A DNA stretch of 64,000 nucleotides from Amycolatopsis albispora (GCF_003312875.1 NZ_CP015163.1:7316001-7380000); one strand, 5' to 3'. Shown: positions 10,238-20,934, counted from the stretch's first letter. Numbers and translations: made by a program. The notes: generated by a model not told the origin, from the letters alone.

Positions 10238-10307
10238 GCGGAGTCCTCGCTCACCCTTCGTTCGGGGGCCGGGGCGCGCCCGAAATGCGCCCTCATGTCC
10301 GAATCCG

Positions 10308-10326
10308 CTTTGCGGGCAGAAGCAGG
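10308..10326 (+). repeat. Dispersed hairpin-like repeat, copy 4 (non-coding)
   Basis: CTTTGCGGGCAGAAGCAGG in the choD-10411 intergenic region. This is the only copy outside a gene, which argues that the repeat is not just a common helical peptide motif. Confidence 0.55.
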
Positions 10327-10410
10327 CACTGTGGGAGGCAGGCGGCGTGGTCGGGAGGCCATGGGGCGGGCCGGTGTGGAATCCCGGCAACGTCGTGACA
10401 TCCTTCTTCT

Positions 10411-11424
10411 ATGGCTGAGGTCACGTTCCTGGGGCAAGCGGAGCCGGTTGACGAGTATGGGAGAGCGCTGTACGCCGTTAGTCGATCAGTCCTGCGCGCG
10501 CTGCTCGACCAACTTGGTAAGGATGATCTCGAAGACCTCAACTGCGATAGGAGCGAGGTTACTCTTCGTCAGCTGGCTAAGGTCGCACGGCTCCATCGTG
10601 ACAAGGGGATGCGTGGCGATGGCTTCGAATGGGCAGTACATGAAGCCATTGTTGGTGGAGAATGGCGCGTGACCGAGCGTATTTCGGAAGTTCTGCGACG
10701 GGTGAGTCCTAAATCATTTAAATCGATTGAAACACCCACTTCGTTAATGTTTGGACATGAGAGGTCGCGATATCTGGGCTTCGCGGACGCTGTCGTAGAT
10801 AATGCCAGTGGTGACGCTGTTCTTCTGCCTGACGGTCAAGGGCATCCGTTCACCTTTGGGGCGTGGGTTCCTATTGCGGCTGAAGGAATGGTAGCCGAGC
10901 CGCGGTTGCGTGATCGAATTAAGAAAGTTTGGAAAACTGATATATTCCTGAGTGATGGAAATAAGCAACGGTTTGCTGGAGCGACGATCAAGAGCAATTG
11001 GCATCAGCTTGAGGATGGCAAAGGTCTGCGAATCGGCATTGTTCCCGAGGCGACTGACCTGAGCCCGCTCCAGCGCCGTTTCAATACCCTTCATCTGGCG
11101 GTACTTCCCGACCCTGACGGATTTATGGGCCTATTCAATGATGGCTACGAAGCTGTCGCTGGGGCGATCTTGACTGTTGGTCGGCACGACAAGGCGCCTT
11201 ACTATCTCAAGCCGAGTGCGAAAGCGCAGCGAATACAGCGTCAATTGGAGAAGTATCCCACGGTGGCGGTCGTCGAGTTGGAGCATGCCCTCAATGAGGC
11301 GGCGCAACAAGGATTGATTGAAGTGCGTCGTAAGCTTCTTTCAGTCGAGGCGCCTGATTGGTTGCACATCAATGAAACCCGCGCGCCCATTATTGCCCCG
11401 AAGCCCAAATTTGATAAATTATAA
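10411..11424 (+). CDS. Orphan AT-richer protein, possible PD-(D/E)XK-like nuclease
   Basis: A 337-residue protein I do not recognise. Its base use differs sharply from its neighbours: positions 10681-10740 contain 25 G+C of 60, against the roughly 70% usual here, and AT-ending codons are frequent. This suggests recent transfer. The mid-region KTDIFLSDG followed by RFAGATIKSNW (Asp177, Lys194) resembles the D...xxK strands of restriction-type PD-(D/E)XK nucleases, with Thr where Glu is usual; GFEWAVHEAI further upstream could supply the family's first acidic residue. No methyltransferase or other defence gene is adjacent. ATG 10411 has no strong ribosome site. The nuclease reading is inference only. 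Confidence 0.6.
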   Translation: MAEVTFLGQAEPVDEYGRALYAVSRSVLRALLDQLGKDDLEDLNCDRSEVTLRQLAKVARLHRDKGMRGDGFEWAVHEAIVGGEWRVTERISEVLRRVSPKSFKSIETPTSLMFGHERSRYLGFADAVVDNASGDAVLLPDGQGHPFTFGAWVPIAAEGMVAEPRLRDRIKKVWKTDIFLSDGNKQRFAGATIKSNWHQLEDGKGLRIGIVPEATDLSPLQRRFNTLHLAVLPDPDGFMGLFNDGYEAVAGAILTVGRHDKAPYYLKPSAKAQRIQRQLEKYPTVAVVELEHALNEAAQQGLIEVRRKLLSVEAPDWLHINETRAPIIAPKPKFDKL

Positions 11425-11593
11425 GAATTTCCTCCCGTCTGCGCTGATCTGATCGTGTGGGTGGCGCATGACTGGCGGCTGGCCTGGAGTAGAGCGAAGT
11501 TGGTGCCAAATGCGAGGTGCTGACAAAATGATGCCAGACAGGTTGACGAGTTCTCCGGTTAGGCGGTACCGGGTCAGGGTGGGCGTCAGTAAC

Positions 11594-14275
11594 TCAGGAG
11601 CCGCCGGAGCCGAGGCAGATGAACGGGCGGCGCAGGGGATCGACCCCGACGGCGTCGGCGAGGGCGGTGGCCGGTGGCACGTTGGCGGCCAGCGCGCGGT
11701 GGTAGTCGTCCATGGCGGCGGCCGCGGGGTGGTCGCCGACCCGGCTGGCCGCGGCGACCACGGTGCGGGTCCCGCTCGCCAGCAGCGCGCCGGCGAAGCC
11801 GAGCGCCTCGTCGCCCGGCCGGATCAGGTTCAGCGCGAGTTCGCAGGCCGCCAGCACGACCTGCCGCGGTGGTCTTCGCAGCGCGGCGACCTCGTGCGCG
11901 AACAGCGCGCCGTCGGCCAGTTCGAGCTTCGAGAACAACGCGTTGTCCGGCTCGTGTGAGCCGTGCGCGGCGATGTGCGCGAGGTCCACGCCGTCGAGCG
12001 CGTCGAGCACCGTGCGCACGTCGGCGCGCTCGGCCGCGTACTGCGTGGCGTGCCGGTGGTGGGCCGCCAGCTTGTCGATCTCGCCGGTCGCCGCCAGCAG
12101 GTTCGGGCCGCGCACCAGCACGGTGCCCTCGGCGTCGGACTCCGGCTTGGCCGCGGCCAGCCACGCCGTCGCCGACGGGGCCACCACGATCGGCCGGTAC
12201 CGCAGCGAGCCCAGCACGTTCCACGGCACCGCGTACAGCGCACCCGTCGGCACGAGCACGGCTTCGCGATCACCGAGAATGCCCAGCAGCGGCCGCATCA
12301 GCTGCGCGTCGAGCAGGTCGGCCTCCTTGCGCGCCGAAGCCGAGATCGCCTGCAGCAGCGGCTCCGCCAGGTGGTCGGGCGCCATCGCGTTCAGGTCGGC
12401 GTGCAGCCGCCGCGTCCGCTCGGCGGCCTCGCGTGCCGAGCCCAGCCGGACGATCCGCACCCGGCCGTCGTGCACCACCACCGCGAGCAGCTTGTCACCG
12501 GAGGCCGCGAAGCTGATCAGCACGCGGTCGCCGAGGCGGGCCGCGACGTCCTCGACCGTGGCGACCGGACGCGGCCGTCCCCAGCGGGTCGCCGCGTGCC
12601 AGCCGAGCCGCGTCGCCGCGTGCCGCAGTTCGTTGTAGCGGGCCTGCAGCCCGGCGACCGGCCTGCCGTCCAGCTTGGCCTCGCGCAGCGCGTGCCCGAC
12701 GTGCCGGATCTCCGCGATCGACTCGACCAGCTGCGTGTTCTCCAGCCCCGACACCTGCTCGTAGCGGTACATCTGCGCCCGCGTGCGCTCCAGCCAGTTG
12801 AACAGCTGACGGGCCTCGGTGGCCGACTCGCCGCCGTCGAGCACCAGCCGCATCGCCAGGTCGCCCAATTCCTGGCCGTGCAGCGCGGTGCCGGAGACCA
12901 GCTCCAGCCCGCCCATGCGGTCACGGGCCTGCCCCAGCTCGGCCAGCCCGGCCCGCGCCTGCGCGAACGCCCGGCGCCGGTTGCCCTGCGCCGCCGCCAG
13001 TTCCGCCTTGCACAGGCGCAGCAGCATGCGGTGCTCGAGCGGGGTGTGCGGCTTCGGGCGAGGCACGCGGCGCAGCAGCTCACTCGCGTGGTCGACCCGG
13101 CCGCGACGCACTTCCAGTTGCGCGGCAAGGGTTCTCGCCAACGCGGCGTCCTCGCCGAGGCGCAGATCGGACAGTCGCGCGGCGAGCTGTCCCGCGGTGG
13201 ACACCAGCGCGGCGGGCACCCGGCCGCTGGACAGCGCGCGCATCGTGCGCACCCGCAGGCCGAGCAACTCCGCGACGGTCGCCCAGCCCTCGGTGCCACG
13301 CCGCCGCATCCGCCGCTGCGCCGAGCCCGCGAGCTGTTGCGCGGTCTGCAGATCACCTTCGAGCAGGGCGGCGGCCGCGCGGAACAGCTCGGCCTCACCG
13401 AGATCCTGGCTGACCCGCTGGCGGCGCATCTGCGGCAGCACCTCGTCCAGGTGCCGCCCGGCTTCCACCGCCAGCCCGGCGCCGAGCAGCGCCTGCGCCT
13501 GGTCGATCCGCAGCCGGTAGAGCATGTCGGGGCCGAGTTCGAGATAGGCGCGCTCGGCTTCGCCGTAGTGGTACAGCGCCTGCGGCAGCCTGCCGAGCCG
13601 CTTCTCCAGATCGCCCAGCATGTGCTGGAGGTAGGCGGTTTTCTGCGGGAAGTCGTACTCCGCGGCCAGCTCGCTCGCGTAGTCGAGGTCCCGCCGCGCT
13701 TCGGCGAGCCTGCCGAGAATGACAAAGGACAGACCGCGGTTGCTGACCGACGCCACCAGCGCCTCGGTCAGCCGTTCGCGGTCACCGTCGCCGGCTTCGG
13801 CGACCAGCCGCCTGCGGTGCGTGATCGCCGACTCCATCAGCGGCAGGCTGGCCTCGTCCCAGCCCGCGCGGCCCAGCAGCGTGCCGTGGATGTGGTCCAT
13901 GAAGCCGCGGAGTTCGGTTTGGACCGGCCCCTCCGGCAGCTCGGCCAGCCGGGGGCGCACCGCGTCGAGGCGGGCGAGGCCGTCGGCGACGGTGCCGAAC
14001 TCGGCTTCGGAGTAGGCGAGCCGGATCCACAGCTCGATGTGCAGCGCGAGCCAGCGCGCGTCGGTTTCGGCTTCGGCGGAGATCGTCTCCAGCAGGGCGA
14101 GACCGCGCCGGAACAGGCGCATCGCCTCGCGTTCGCGGCCGGCGTGCCGGATCCGCACGGCCGTTTCGTGCAGTTCGGCTACCTGGTCCAGTACCGCTTC
14201 GCGGGCACGGGGACGCCGGTGCCGCCGGGTCGCTCCGGAATCGGTAGAAGCGGCCACTCGACTATCAGACCACAT
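11594..14275 (-). CDS. TPR-CHAT protein (putative caspase-like cysteine peptidase)
   Basis: An 893-residue protein with many helical TPR-type repeats over about residues 20-600 (LFRRGLALLE, ALYHYGEAERAYLELGPDML) and a CHAT domain over about 620-893. CHAT is a caspase/separase-fold peptidase domain. The catalytic pair is visible: His771 in LAHIAAHGSH and Cys811 in VVLAACELAL. GALLASGTRTVVAAASRV is the usual C-terminal core. ATG 14275 begins before the first helices. The gene lies about 90 bases downstream of the small repeat-protein gene on the same strand, probably in one transcript. No signal peptide or membrane segment is seen, so it should act in the cytosol. Its substrate is unknown. Confidence 0.88.
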   Translation of the reverse strand: MWSDSRVAASTDSGATRRHRRPRAREAVLDQVAELHETAVRIRHAGREREAMRLFRRGLALLETISAEAETDARWLALHIELWIRLAYSEAEFGTVADGLARLDAVRPRLAELPEGPVQTELRGFMDHIHGTLLGRAGWDEASLPLMESAITHRRRLVAEAGDGDRERLTEALVASVSNRGLSFVILGRLAEARRDLDYASELAAEYDFPQKTAYLQHMLGDLEKRLGRLPQALYHYGEAERAYLELGPDMLYRLRIDQAQALLGAGLAVEAGRHLDEVLPQMRRQRVSQDLGEAELFRAAAALLEGDLQTAQQLAGSAQRRMRRRGTEGWATVAELLGLRVRTMRALSSGRVPAALVSTAGQLAARLSDLRLGEDAALARTLAAQLEVRRGRVDHASELLRRVPRPKPHTPLEHRMLLRLCKAELAAAQGNRRRAFAQARAGLAELGQARDRMGGLELVSGTALHGQELGDLAMRLVLDGGESATEARQLFNWLERTRAQMYRYEQVSGLENTQLVESIAEIRHVGHALREAKLDGRPVAGLQARYNELRHAATRLGWHAATRWGRPRPVATVEDVAARLGDRVLISFAASGDKLLAVVVHDGRVRIVRLGSAREAAERTRRLHADLNAMAPDHLAEPLLQAISASARKEADLLDAQLMRPLLGILGDREAVLVPTGALYAVPWNVLGSLRYRPIVVAPSATAWLAAAKPESDAEGTVLVRGPNLLAATGEIDKLAAHHRHATQYAAERADVRTVLDALDGVDLAHIAAHGSHEPDNALFSKLELADGALFAHEVAALRRPPRQVVLAACELALNLIRPGDEALGFAGALLASGTRTVVAAASRVGDHPAAAAMDDYHRALAANVPPATALADAVGVDPLRRPFICLGSGGS

Positions 14276-14367
14276 GAGGCCGGTGAACGAAGTCCGCCGG
14301 GCGGGGGGATCCCGCCCGGCGGAAGGCTACGGTGACGACCTCGGTGACTTCAGCTACCTGAGTGACC

Positions 14368-14595
14368 TCAGGACGCGGGGACGCTGGTGTTGCGCGGGCC
14401 CTGGGTCGTGGGGTCGGTGCTGGTGTTGCGCGGCCCCTGGGTGGTCGGGTTCGTGCTGGTGTTGCGCGGACCCTGCGTGGTCGGGTCGGTGCTGGTGTTG
14501 CGCGGGCCCTGGGTCGTCGGGTCGGTGGCGGTGTTGCGCGGGCCGTCCGGGGTGGTTTCGTCCTCCGGGACCAGTTCCTCCGTGGGCGTGCTCAT
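14368..14595 (-). CDS. 75-residue repeat protein upstream of the CHAT gene
   Basis: A small hydrophilic protein with an acidic leader (MSTPTEELVPEDETTP) and five tandem copies of a 12-residue unit, GPRNTSTDPTTQ, from residue 17 to the end (DGPRNTATDPTT at first, QGPRNTSVPAS at last). Each unit carries one Arg. ATG 14595 is preceded by a strong GAGGAAGCG ribosome site on the minus strand, which decides this start over a longer 123-codon frame. It is the first gene of a probable two-gene unit with the TPR-CHAT peptidase. I do not recognise a family. It could be a peptidase substrate, a multi-core peptide precursor or a flexible adaptor. Confidence 0.7.
   Translation of the reverse strand: MSTPTEELVPEDETTPDGPRNTATDPTTQGPRNTSTDPTTQGPRNTSTNPTTQGPRNTSTDPTTQGPRNTSVPAS
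14371..14547 (-). repeat. 36-bp tandem repeat, about five copies
   Basis: This is the coding repeat for GPRNTSTDPTTQ. On the plus strand each unit contains GTTGCGCGG and a GTCGGTGCTG-like half. Copies differ at a few positions (Thr/Ala, Asp/Asn changes) but stay in frame. Confidence 0.9.
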
Positions 14596-14701
14596 ATCGC
14601 TTCCTCCCTCGTGAATGCGCCGGTGGCGGCGCAGCCAACCTTTTCCGCTCGTCGCAAGCTGTGCTGGTGCTTTGCAGGTTGCGACGCTGGGTGTCCGGAT
14701 C

Positions 14702-14724
14702 AGGTTCCCCCCAAGGAACCTTGG
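14702..14724. promoter_or_regulatory. Overlapping palindromes upstream of the repeat-protein/CHAT unit
   Basis: AGGTTCC and GGAACCT (14702-14708, 14715-14721) form one inverted repeat, and CCAAGGAACCTTGG (14711-14724) forms a second overlapping it. They lie about 110-130 bases upstream of the ATG at 14595. An AT-rich stretch with TATAGT (minus strand, near 14758-14764) could be the promoter. Confidence 0.4.
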
Positions 14725-14790
14725 CTGAAGGTACCGCACGAATGGAGGTATGGGAATTACTATATGCGCTGACCTTGAACTGTATTAGTC

Positions 14791-16242
14791 CTAAAGAGTG
14801 ATGCCGGTCAGTACGGTTACCTTCTCCTCCGTCAGGTCCGCCATCGCCGCCGGCACGCCTTCGCGGCCCCGTCCCGAGCCCTTGACCCCGCCATACGGCA
14901 TCTGGTCGGCGCGGTAGGACGGCACGTCACCGATGATCACCCCGCCGGTCTCCAGTTCCGCCGACGCGCGGAAGGCGAGCCCGACATCACGCGTGAAAAC
15001 GCCTGCCTGGAGCCCGTATCGCGAATCGTTCACCGCGGCGAAGGCGGCGTCGGCGGAATCCACCACGGAAATCGCGAGCACCGGCCCGAACACTTCTTCC
15101 GCCCATACTTTTGCCTCCGGCGGCACGTCGGTGAGCAAGGTCGGTTCGACCGTCGCGCCCGTCCGGCCACCACCGGTCAGCACGCGCGCGCCCGCGTCGA
15201 CGGCTTCACCGATCCAGGTAACGATCCGGGCAGCCGCGGCTTCGTCCACCACGGGGCCGACCTCGACCTCGGTGTCGTACGGGTCGCCCGTCCGCAGCCC
15301 GCGCACCGCCTCGGTCAGCACGGGCACGAACTCGTCGGCGACGGCGCGCTCGACGATCACCCGCTGCACCGCGATGCACGACTGGCCTGCCTGGTAGTTG
15401 CCGAAGGTGGCGATGCGCCGCGCGGCCCCGGCGAGGTCCGGCCAGTCGGCCAGTACCACGGCCGCCGCGTTGCCGCCGAGTTCGAGCACCACGTGCTTGC
15501 GCGCGGCCGCGTCGGCGATCGACCAGCCGACCGGGCCGGAGCCGGTGAACGACACCACCGGCAGCCGGGGATCGGCCACCAGTGCCGAGGTTTCCTCGTT
15601 TCCCAGCGGCAGCACGGAAAACGCGCCGTCCGGCAGGTCCGTCTCGGCCAGGATCTCCCCGAGGATCAACGCCGACAGCGGGGTGCGCGGCGCGGGCTTG
15701 ACGATGATCGGCGCACCGACCGCGAGCGCGGGCGCGACCTTGTGCGCCACCAGGTTCAGCGGGAAGTTGAACGGCGCGATGCCGAGCACCGGTCCGCGTG
15801 GCACCCGCCGGACCAGCGCCAGCCTGCCCTCACCGCCTTCGTCGGTGTCCAGCCGCTGCAGCTGCCCGTCGAACCGGCGGGCCTCCTCGGCGGCGATCCG
15901 GAACACCGAGATCGCGCGCCGCACCTCGACCTCCGACCACTTCAGCGGCTTGCCGTTCTCCGCGGTGATCACCTCGGCGATCTCCTCGGCGCGTTCGGTG
16001 AGCGCCCGCGACACGTGCTCGAGCACCGCGGCGTGCTGGTGCGCCGGGCGGCGGCGGAACTCGGCGGCCACCGCGGCGGCCTTCGCCACCGCGCGCTCGA
16101 CCTGCTCCGGGCCGGGCACGGCGACCGTGGCCACCTCGCTGCCGTCGAACGGGTGGGTCACCTCGAGCGTGCTCGCGCCCTGCTCGGGCAGCCCGGCGAT
16201 CCAGGCGGGACGGGGTTCGGGGGTGAACGCTTCCTCGATCAC
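14791..16242 (-). CDS. NAD(P)-dependent aldehyde dehydrogenase
   Basis: A 483-residue ALDH-superfamily enzyme that oxidises an aldehyde to the acid. Catalytic features are complete: Asn159 (APFNFPLN), Lys182 (IIVKPA), the GSGPVG cofactor loop near 234-239, general base Glu254 (LELGG) and nucleophile Cys289 (QAGQSCIAV). The overall sequence resembles the lactaldehyde/phosphonoacetaldehyde/succinate-semialdehyde group, but substrate cannot be assigned. It is divergent from guaA, with 134 bases between starts, and its stop lies about 200 bases before the repeat-protein gene on the same strand. Confidence 0.9.
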   Translation of the reverse strand: MIEEAFTPEPRPAWIAGLPEQGASTLEVTHPFDGSEVATVAVPGPEQVERAVAKAAAVAAEFRRRPAHQHAAVLEHVSRALTERAEEIAEVITAENGKPLKWSEVEVRRAISVFRIAAEEARRFDGQLQRLDTDEGGEGRLALVRRVPRGPVLGIAPFNFPLNLVAHKVAPALAVGAPIIVKPAPRTPLSALILGEILAETDLPDGAFSVLPLGNEETSALVADPRLPVVSFTGSGPVGWSIADAAARKHVVLELGGNAAAVVLADWPDLAGAARRIATFGNYQAGQSCIAVQRVIVERAVADEFVPVLTEAVRGLRTGDPYDTEVEVGPVVDEAAAARIVTWIGEAVDAGARVLTGGGRTGATVEPTLLTDVPPEAKVWAEEVFGPVLAISVVDSADAAFAAVNDSRYGLQAGVFTRDVGLAFRASAELETGGVIIGDVPSYRADQMPYGGVKGSGRGREGVPAAMADLTEEKVTVLTGITL

Positions 16243-16376
16243 GCGGCAGGCACCTCCCGCACCCGGTCGTGCCCGCGTGTGTTCGCCGGTCCGCAGCTCA
16301 GCGTGGCTCGCATCCCCGTCCTTTCCTCGAAGTCATCACCTGCGACGATAGTGCGCGAGGAGAAGGAGGTCGGCGA

Positions 16377-17933
<1,557 letters not shown>

Positions 17934-17934
17934 G

Positions 17935-17972
17935 CGGAAAGGGCCCCCGGACGATTCCGGGGGCCCTTTCCG
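17935..17972. terminator. Strong bidirectional terminator after guaA
   Basis: Arms 17935-17951 and 17956-17972 are perfectly complementary over 17 bases, including AAAGGGCCCCCGG, with a CGAT loop. It sits between convergent guaA and the small membrane protein gene. Confidence 0.92.
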
Positions 17973-17982
17973 TTGAGTGGGG

Positions 17983-18201
17983 TTATCGCTTCTTGCCGCT
18001 GAACGAGGCGCCGAGCAGCAGCAGGCCGATCAGCACCGCGGCCCCGGCCACCAGCCACCGCGGGTCGAACCCGGGCAGCGGCAGCGCGCCGTCGGTCAGC
18101 ACGTAGGCCGAAGCGCCGAGCGTGGCGATCCCGATCAGCAGGGTGAACACGTCCACCCGGCGGGCCGGCTTCATGGTCTCGCGGTCGGTTTCCTCAGCCA
18201 C
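17983..18201 (-). CDS. Small two-helix membrane protein
   Basis: A 72-residue protein with a charged N-terminus and two hydrophobic helices, about 18-38 (VDVFTLLIGIATLGASAYVL) and 49-67 (WLVAGAAVLIGLLLLGASF). Its ATG overlaps the last codons of the PspC/LiaF-like gene by 8 bases, so it is probably cotranslated with it. It may be a LiaI-like partner; that is inferred from position only. Confidence 0.8.
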   Translation of the reverse strand: MAEETDRETMKPARRVDVFTLLIGIATLGASAYVLTDGALPLPGFDPRWLVAGAAVLIGLLLLGASFSGKKR

Positions 18202-19462
18202 GGCGCACCTCCACGTTGCCAGCCGAAGTGGTCACGGTCAGGTTGTACTTCGGGCCGCCCGGGCCGTCACTGCCCTGGTCGGTCACGGTGATCGGCGCGT
18301 TGCCGAGCCCGCTGTGCTCGCGGCCGAGGCATTCGATGTCCCCGACCGGGCTCTCACAGGTGACCTGCACGTCGGCGTTGTCCGGCACGATCACCGTCGA
18401 GTTGCCGACCGAGCTGCGCACGGTGGCGGTGACCGGGGTGTCCGGGGGCAGTTCGGTCAGGTCGAGATCGATGTTGCCCGCGGTCTGCTCGTAGACCGGG
18501 CGCAGCTCGGCCGCGGACCGCGGCGTGGCGTCGAGATTGCCGACCCCGCCGCCGACGGCGTGGAACGGCACCGCGGTCAGCGCCACCCCGGCGATGGACA
18601 GCGGCACGGCCAGCCCGATCAGGCCGCGCCCGCCGCCGGTGAGCGCACCGGCGACCAGGCCGACGCCGAGCACACCGAGCGTCACGCCGATGATGTGCGC
18701 CGGGCTGAACCACCCCACGCCGGAGATGCCGAGCGTGGTCAGCACACCCGCGGTGACCAGCGCCACGGCGAAGGTGACCTTGCCGATCGGGGAGGTGCGC
18801 CGGCGCGGGACCGGCGGGGCCGGTGGCTCGTCGGCGAGCACCGGCGCCGGGTGGGGATCGGGCAGATCCCAGGCGAACGGCGCCGCGCCGAGCGGGTCCC
18901 ACCGCGGGGGCGCGTCGGGGCTGCTGGACACGGTGGTACCTCCGTCGGTCATGGTGAAGCCCGCGTCGTGGCCCGGAGCGGGCGGCACGGCGGGCCGGTT
19001 GAACTGGCCGCGGCTGCGGTGCAGCAGGTACAGCGCCAGCAGGATCAGGCCGAGGCCGAAGAACCCGCCGCCGTCGAACCAGTTGCCCGCGAACGACCAC
19101 GGGATGACGAAGAACAGCGAGCAGGCCAGCACCACGGTGAAGGCGGGGTTCATCGACGTCTGGCCGCGGCCGATCAGGCCCTCGATCGGTGACACCTCGT
19201 CGTGCTCGTCGGCGAACAGCAGCCAGCCGACGACGTACAGCCCGATGCCGATGCCGCCGAACACGGTCGCGGCGACCAGCGCCACGCGCACCACCACCGG
19301 GTCGATGCCGTACCGGTTGCCGATCCCGGCCGCCACCCCGGCGACCTTCCGCCCCTGCTTCGGCCGACGCGGGCGGCTCGCCCAGAAGTCCTTGACGGTC
19401 TCTTCGAAACCGTTCAGCCCCGGTTTCGAAGTTTCCGGCGGCTGCGTCGATGTCCCACTCAT
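18194..19462 (-). CDS. PspC-domain membrane protein with LiaF-like C-terminus
   Basis: A 422-residue envelope protein. A PspC domain covers about 30-90 (GRKVAGVAAGIGNRYGIDPV, then a hydrophobic hairpin ending in VVGWLLF). Several transmembrane helices follow at about 125-320, interrupted by a Pro-rich cytoplasmic loop. The C-terminal 110 residues form a beta-rich domain (AGNIDLDLTELPPD, VRSSVGNSTVIVPDNADVQV) like the DUF4097/LiaF repeats. ATG 19462 excludes 12 unlikely upstream codons. The gene is divergent from a PspC-fused histidine kinase, which suggests it acts as a sensor accessory protein for cell-envelope stress. Confidence 0.85.
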   Translation of the reverse strand: MSGTSTQPPETSKPGLNGFEETVKDFWASRPRRPKQGRKVAGVAAGIGNRYGIDPVVVRVALVAATVFGGIGIGLYVVGWLLFADEHDEVSPIEGLIGRGQTSMNPAFTVVLACSLFFVIPWSFAGNWFDGGGFFGLGLILLALYLLHRSRGQFNRPAVPPAPGHDAGFTMTDGGTTVSSSPDAPPRWDPLGAAPFAWDLPDPHPAPVLADEPPAPPVPRRRTSPIGKVTFAVALVTAGVLTTLGISGVGWFSPAHIIGVTLGVLGVGLVAGALTGGGRGLIGLAVPLSIAGVALTAVPFHAVGGGVGNLDATPRSAAELRPVYEQTAGNIDLDLTELPPDTPVTATVRSSVGNSTVIVPDNADVQVTCESPVGDIECLGREHSGLGNAPITVTDQGSDGPGGPKYNLTVTTSAGNVEVRRG

Positions 19463-19590
19463 GCCATCGAGAATGCGCTCCGGGCCGCGTGCGCACATCC
19501 GGGATGTCCCCTGAACTTGCTCAGGGGCGCGCGGACCCGGGTCCGCCTCGGGGGTTTCCCTGATGACCCCGGCGCGTGCGGCGTGTGACC

Positions 19591-20934
19591 ATGGGCGACG
19601 TGCCAGAACAGGTCCAGCGAACCCACGAAGCGGCGCCGCCGGAGGCGGAGACCGTGGTGATCCCCGCGCCGCGCTCGGCCGTCGCGGAGGCGGGCCCGCC
19701 CAAGATGTACCGGCGGCGGTCCGGCCGCGCGGTGGCCGGTGTGGCCGGCGGCCTCGCCGACCACCTCGGCGTCCGCGTGCTGTGGGTGCGGATGACCTTC
19801 GCCCTGCTCGGCGGGCTGGGCGGGGTCGGCCTGTTCGCCTACGGGCTGCTCTGGGTGTTCGTGCCGCAGAACGCCAAGGAGGAGAAGAAGGAGGGCACCG
19901 CCAAGGACCGCCAGCAGGCGTTCGGGCTGATCGCGCTCGGCGTCGGCCTGTCGGTGGCCGGGGGTGCGCTGAGCGGGTTGTTCAGCGGCTGGGTGGCCGC
20001 GCCGCTGACGGTCGCGCTGATCGGCGCGGCGGTGGTCTGGCGGGAGGCCGACGAGTCGCAGCGCCGCCGCTGGCGCGCCGGGGCGAAAACGGGTGTGGTC
20101 GGCACGCTGTCCGGGGCGGGCGGCTGGTCGGCGGCGATCCGCATCCTGGCCGGGGCGGCGCTGGTGATGACCGGGGTCGGGGTGGTGCTGCTCCGCTCGG
20201 GGAGCATGGAGCAGATCCAGTTCGCGTTGCTCGCGGTGCTGGCCACGCTGATCGGGGTGGCGGTGCTGACCGTGCCGTTCTGGGTGCGGATGGTCCGCGA
20301 CCTCGGGGAGGAGCGCCGGGCCCGCATCCGCACCGAGGAACGCGCCGAGATCGCCGCGCACCTGCACGACTCGGTGCTGCAGACGCTCGCGTTGATCCAG
20401 AAGCAGTCGGGTGACCCGCGGGAGGTCGCGCGGCTGGCCAGGGGGCAGGAGCGGCAGCTGCGCAGCTGGCTGTACGGGCCGTCGGGGTACGGGGACAAGG
20501 AGAAGTCGGGGTCGGAGGGGCTCGCGCAGTCCGGGGGACGGCTGTCCGAGGCCATCGCGACCGCGTGCGGGGAAGTGGAGGACAGCTTCGCGATCTCGGT
20601 CCAGCAGGTGGTGGTCGGGGAGGCCGAGCTGGACGAGCCGCTGACCGCGCTGGTGCAGGCCGCGCGGGAGGCCATCGTCAACGCGGCCAAGCACGCCGGG
20701 GTGGACGAGGTCAGCGTGTACGCCGAGGTGGAGCCGACGGCGGTGACGGTTTTTGTGCGCGACCGGGGGAAGGGCTTCGATCCGGACGCGGTGCCGGACG
20801 ACCGGCATGGCCTCGCGGACTCGATCCGGGGGAGGATGGAGCGCAACGGCGGCAAGTGCCGCCTGCGCACCGCCCCTGGCGAGGGCACCGAGGTGCAGTT
20901 GGAGATGCCGCTCAAGGTTGGGAAGGTCGCGTGA
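19591..20934 (+). CDS. PspC-fused sensor histidine kinase
   Basis: A 447-residue membrane histidine kinase. Residues about 35-100 are a PspC domain (RRRSGRAVAGVAGGLADHLG). About four transmembrane helices follow at 100-235. A HisKA_3-type dimerisation region holds the phosphoacceptor His in AAHLHDSVLQTLALIQ. The ATPase domain has an N box in REAIVNAAKHAG and a G box in DRGKGFDPDAVPDDRHGLA. ATG 19591 is preferred; ATG 19576 adds five residues. The stop overlaps the GTG of the response regulator. The likely role is envelope-stress sensing in a LiaSR-like pathway. Confidence 0.92.
   Translation: MGDVPEQVQRTHEAAPPEAETVVIPAPRSAVAEAGPPKMYRRRSGRAVAGVAGGLADHLGVRVLWVRMTFALLGGLGGVGLFAYGLLWVFVPQNAKEEKKEGTAKDRQQAFGLIALGVGLSVAGGALSGLFSGWVAAPLTVALIGAAVVWREADESQRRRWRAGAKTGVVGTLSGAGGWSAAIRILAGAALVMTGVGVVLLRSGSMEQIQFALLAVLATLIGVAVLTVPFWVRMVRDLGEERRARIRTEERAEIAAHLHDSVLQTLALIQKQSGDPREVARLARGQERQLRSWLYGPSGYGDKEKSGSEGLAQSGGRLSEAIATACGEVEDSFAISVQQVVVGEAELDEPLTALVQAAREAIVNAAKHAGVDEVSVYAEVEPTAVTVFVRDRGKGFDPDAVPDDRHGLADSIRGRMERNGGKCRLRTAPGEGTEVQLEMPLKVGKVA

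Noticed and set aside
11468..11959. Plus-strand frame after the orphan AT-rich gene
   Set aside because: Most of it is antisense to the conserved CHAT domain, and it has no domain or ribosome site.
14387..14772. Plus-strand frames across the 36-bp repeat (VVGSVLVLRGPW-type)
   Set aside because: The repeat keeps every frame open. The minus-strand frame has the ribosome site and a non-hydrophobic, leader-plus-repeat design.
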